Shown: piece after piece, positions 36,741 through 39,387 of the stretch
Layout of the letters: each line of letters starts with the position of its first letter
Position numbering within the stretch: position 1 is the first letter of the stretch
From: Verrucomicrobiota bacterium
GTDB lineage: Bacteria > Verrucomicrobiota > Verrucomicrobiia > Limisphaerales > SIBE01
Reading direction: 5' to 3'
DNA length: 39,387 nt
Assembly: GCA_016209525.1 (NCBI GenBank)
Contig: JACQWK010000431.1
Location: 1-39,387 of the forward strand
The notes under the pieces: generated by a model
What the model saw: the letters and a program-made list of their open reading frames with translations, nothing else
Told to the model about the DNA's origin: nothing
Databases searched by the model: none
Position numbers and translations under genes: made by a program

Positions 36741-36963
36741 AGGCGCGGGGAAATTCAGCACGAAACGAAGGAAACGGAAAGCAGAAAACGACCCTTTGGC
36801 GCGCGAGGCCCGAGTTTGTTCGGAGCGGCGGGCGGGTCGCCAGCCGGAGGGGCGGGCATCTTGCCCGACGGAACCTGGGCCCGAAACCGAGGCTGCCGCT
36901 ACGGCGCTGCCGACAATTCGGAGCTGCACGGCCGCGGTTGAGGCAGCCGGGAGCAGAATGTTC

Positions 36964-36997
36964 GGAACTCTCACACTTTGTAAAGTGTGAGAGTTCC
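36964..36997. repeat. 16-bp perfect inverted repeat
   Basis: GGAACTCTCACACTTT-GT-AAAGTGTGAGAGTTCC. Confidence 0.9.
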
Positions 36998-37079
36998 TTT
37001 ACGGACCAAAAGCTTGTCCCAGAATCCCCATCGATCGTAGCCGCCAAGTCCTGACTCAAGGTTCACAAACCTCCCAATC

Positions 37080-37113
37080 TCAAATCTGAAATCTCAAATC
37101 TGAAATCTCAGGT
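37080..37113. repeat. tandem AATCTCAAATCTGA repeat at the OGT stop codon
   Basis: aatctcaaatctgaaatctcaaatctgaaatctca. Confidence 0.8.
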
Positions 37114-39067
37114 GCCGATCCCAAAGTAACGCGAGCGTTTCTCCCAGTTCGCTGCCGTACGCGGCGTAGTCCATGAGCGGGGATTGTCGAAGCTGCTCGC
37201 GAATTTGCCGGCGCATGGGTTCGGTTTGTTTGCCGAACCGCTCGGCGGCGACGGCCTTTTCGATGAATTCGTCGATGTCCGACGCCACGTTCCCGCTCAG
37301 GCCGACATTCTCCAGGAGACCCACACCCTGCCGTGAGACGTAGCTGTTCCCGGCCAAGGTCAGCACCGGCACACCCATCCAGAGAGCGTCCCAGGTCGTG
37401 ACACCGCCGTTGTAGGGGAAGGGATCCAGCATCAGATCGATGGAATGGTGGTATTCGAGATACCCGGCCTGGGATGTTTGTGGCACGAACCAAAGCTGCT
37501 CTGGCATGACCCCGTGCGCGGCGAACTTCGCGCGGAGCCGGCGTTCATGCTCCGGATCGTTCCGCACCAGCAGCATCAGGCGCGATTTCGGACACCGCCG
37601 GAGGATGACGCTCCAGGCGCGAGCGCACGCCGCGCTGATCTTGCTCGGATTATTCAGACAGCCGAAGACGAAGTTGCCGCTCGAATCGCCGCTGGCAGCC
37701 CGCGGCTCCGCGGCGTCGCCAGGAGGCACGCACACCCACGCGGTTTTGGAAAGGCGCACGAGCTTCTCTGTGTAGAGCGGGTCCGTGACTCCGGGCGGAT
37801 CGGCGTGCGCGTCGGTAATCCGATAGTGCATGACCTCCAGACCCGTGGTGTTGGGATAGGCGAACATCGTCACTTGCATCGGCGCCGGCAGCCGCGCGAA
37901 CACGAGCAAACGATGGCCGCCGGTGTGACCCGAAAGATCGAGGAGGATGTCGATAGCGTCGTCATGGATCAGCTTGGCGGCGGCGTCATCGGAAAGATGG
38001 CCGATCCGGCGCCAGCTTGGAACGAGCGACTGCAGCTTCTGCGTGGTGGGATCGGCCAGCGATCCGTTGTCGTAGATGTAGAGCGAAAAGCGGTCGCGGC
38101 TCAAATGGCGGCAAAAAACTTCAGCCACGCGGCCCACCGGGTGCTGGCGGAAATCAGCGGACACCAATCCTAACCGCAGCGTTCGCCCTCTGGAAGGCGC
38201 GCGGGCCGTTTGCTGGCAAAGCCGGACGAGTCCTTGGCCATGGCGTTGCGCCCACTCGCGATGCGCGGCGGCAATCTTGTCCGGATCGACACCGGACTGG
38301 TAGTGCAAGGCCACGATCAAGTTGCTGTGGGTGACGGGTGAGTCGGGGTTTTGCCGCATCGCTTCTTGGTAACACGCAATGGCCTTTTCGTGTTCTCCCA
38401 GGTCCAGCCAAGTATTGCCGAGATTGCTCAAGATAGCCGGATCGTCGGGTTTCAAGGACAGCGCACGCGTGTAGGATTCGATGGCTTGGCCCGTGCGAGC
38501 GCGCTGCCGAAACAGATTCCCAAGCCCCCAAAGCGCTCGCACGTAATTGGGATTCACGTTCAGAGCTGACTGTAACGCCTCCTGCGCTTCTCCCCAACGT
38601 CCCGCCTCCATCAGAACATGTCCCAACAAGCTCAAGGTCTCGGCATCCTTGGGGCGAAGCTTCGCGGCCGCCCGCAAATGTTCACACGCCTTCTCCAGTT
38701 GTCCTAAGCCAAGGTGATAGCGAGCGAGACCCACGTGACTTTCAAAGTTTAAGCGGTCGAAGTCTAATCCGCGTTCGCAAATCGCGCGTGCTTCTTCCCT
38801 TTTCCCCAGCGCGGCCAAAATAGTTCCCTTCTCAATGAGAAACTCGGTCTTGCGTGATTGGAGATTCAATGCCGTTCCGATCAACTCCAAGGCCATGCGG
38901 GGATCGCCGGCCAAGCGGGCGATCTGGGCCATCAGGAACCAAACCTCGCCCTGGCCCGGATCGTGTTCGAGGCATTTTCTCAGTAAGGTCGAAGCCTCAA
39001 CCAATTTGCCCTCGGCAATCCACTCCTGGGCCGTGACCAGGTCTCTTGATTTCGCACGATGCTGCAT
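37094..39067 (-). CDS. TPR protein with GT41 (O-GlcNAc transferase-like) catalytic domain
   Basis: Multiple TPRs (e.g. ALWGLGNLFRQRARTGQAIESYTRALSLKPDD), then LRLGLVSADFRQHPVGR, DILLDLSGHTGGHRLLVFARLPAPMQVT, NFVFGCLNNPSKIS, LDPFPYNGGVTTWDALWMGVPVLTLAG. Confidence 0.92.
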   Translation of the reverse strand: MQHRAKSRDLVTAQEWIAEGKLVEASTLLRKCLEHDPGQGEVWFLMAQIARLAGDPRMALELIGTALNLQSRKTEFLIEKGTILAALGKREEARAICERGLDFDRLNFESHVGLARYHLGLGQLEKACEHLRAAAKLRPKDAETLSLLGHVLMEAGRWGEAQEALQSALNVNPNYVRALWGLGNLFRQRARTGQAIESYTRALSLKPDDPAILSNLGNTWLDLGEHEKAIACYQEAMRQNPDSPVTHSNLIVALHYQSGVDPDKIAAAHREWAQRHGQGLVRLCQQTARAPSRGRTLRLGLVSADFRQHPVGRVAEVFCRHLSRDRFSLYIYDNGSLADPTTQKLQSLVPSWRRIGHLSDDAAAKLIHDDAIDILLDLSGHTGGHRLLVFARLPAPMQVTMFAYPNTTGLEVMHYRITDAHADPPGVTDPLYTEKLVRLSKTAWVCVPPGDAAEPRAASGDSSGNFVFGCLNNPSKISAACARAWSVILRRCPKSRLMLLVRNDPEHERRLRAKFAAHGVMPEQLWFVPQTSQAGYLEYHHSIDLMLDPFPYNGGVTTWDALWMGVPVLTLAGNSYVSRQGVGLLENVGLSGNVASDIDEFIEKAVAAERFGKQTEPMRRQIREQLRQSPLMDYAAYGSELGETLALLWDRHLRFQI

Positions 39068-39093
39068 CGATCAAACGTTCGGGAAGGTTCCGG

Positions 39094-39250
39094 TTAGAAG
39101 CCGCCGACGTACTGAGGAGACGTTAGCATGGATTACACGATAAGAGTATGTAGTCCCGCCTTTAGGCGGCACGGACCGGCTAAAGCCGGGACTACGAGCA
39201 CCGCGCTTTAGTCTATCCCACCGTCTCCACAGTAAGGAGGCGGCTTCTAA
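39094..39250. mobile_element. MITE-like element, copy B, 157 bp
   Basis: Terminal inverted repeats TTAGAAGCCGCC / GGCGGCTTCTAA (12/12); about 75-bp arms; palindromic core; no ORF of its own. Confidence 0.65.
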
Positions 39251-39309
39251 TTTCGGGTTTCGGATTTCTGGTCTGCCAAACAGTTCGTAAACAAACTGAC
39301 ATCAAACGT

Positions 39310-39375
39310 GCCCCTCACCCCAGCCCTCTCCCCTTCAGATGGGGAGAGGGTGGCCGTAGGCCGCGTGAGGGGGGT
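39310..39375. repeat. palindromic intergenic repeat
   Basis: cccctcaccccagccctctcccc-ttcagat-ggggagaggg...cgcgtgagggg. Confidence 0.7.
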
Positions 39376-39387
39376 CTGCTTATTTTC

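Overview
39.4 kb of high-GC bacterial chromosome. The style (HzsA-like PD40/cytochrome proteins, DUF1080 fusions, dense palindromic intergenic repeats) suggests Verrucomicrobia or a related PVC lineage; this is inference from gene content only. The right ~33 kb is mostly ordinary metabolism and secreted proteins: ATP-grasp, folP, cdaA, ybbR, glmM and phosphohexomutase genes on the minus strand; the C-terminal half of carB; an M20 peptidase; galM; two tandem trypsin/PDZ proteins; a URO-D-family protein; an HzsA-like cytochrome/propeller protein; cutA; a divergent DHPS paralog; a DUF1080 fusion; and an OGT-like TPR glycosyltransferase. The left ~6.6 kb is accessory: an intact PIN-type toxin-antitoxin pair, a 3' tRNA fragment (att-like scar), a decayed RelE/ParE-type toxin-antitoxin pair with three visible lesions, and the best candidate for an undescribed system. 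That candidate is a TIR-domain protein fused to a phosphoribosyltransferase-like domain, followed 47 nt later by an inositol-monophosphatase-family gene. It sits directly behind the cdaA-ybbR-glmM (c-di-AMP) gene string on the same strand. Several repeat families are visible, including a 157-bp MITE-like element with 12-bp perfect terminal inverted repeats and a related copy translated inside an ORF. All function calls come from reading sequence motifs; no database search was run.
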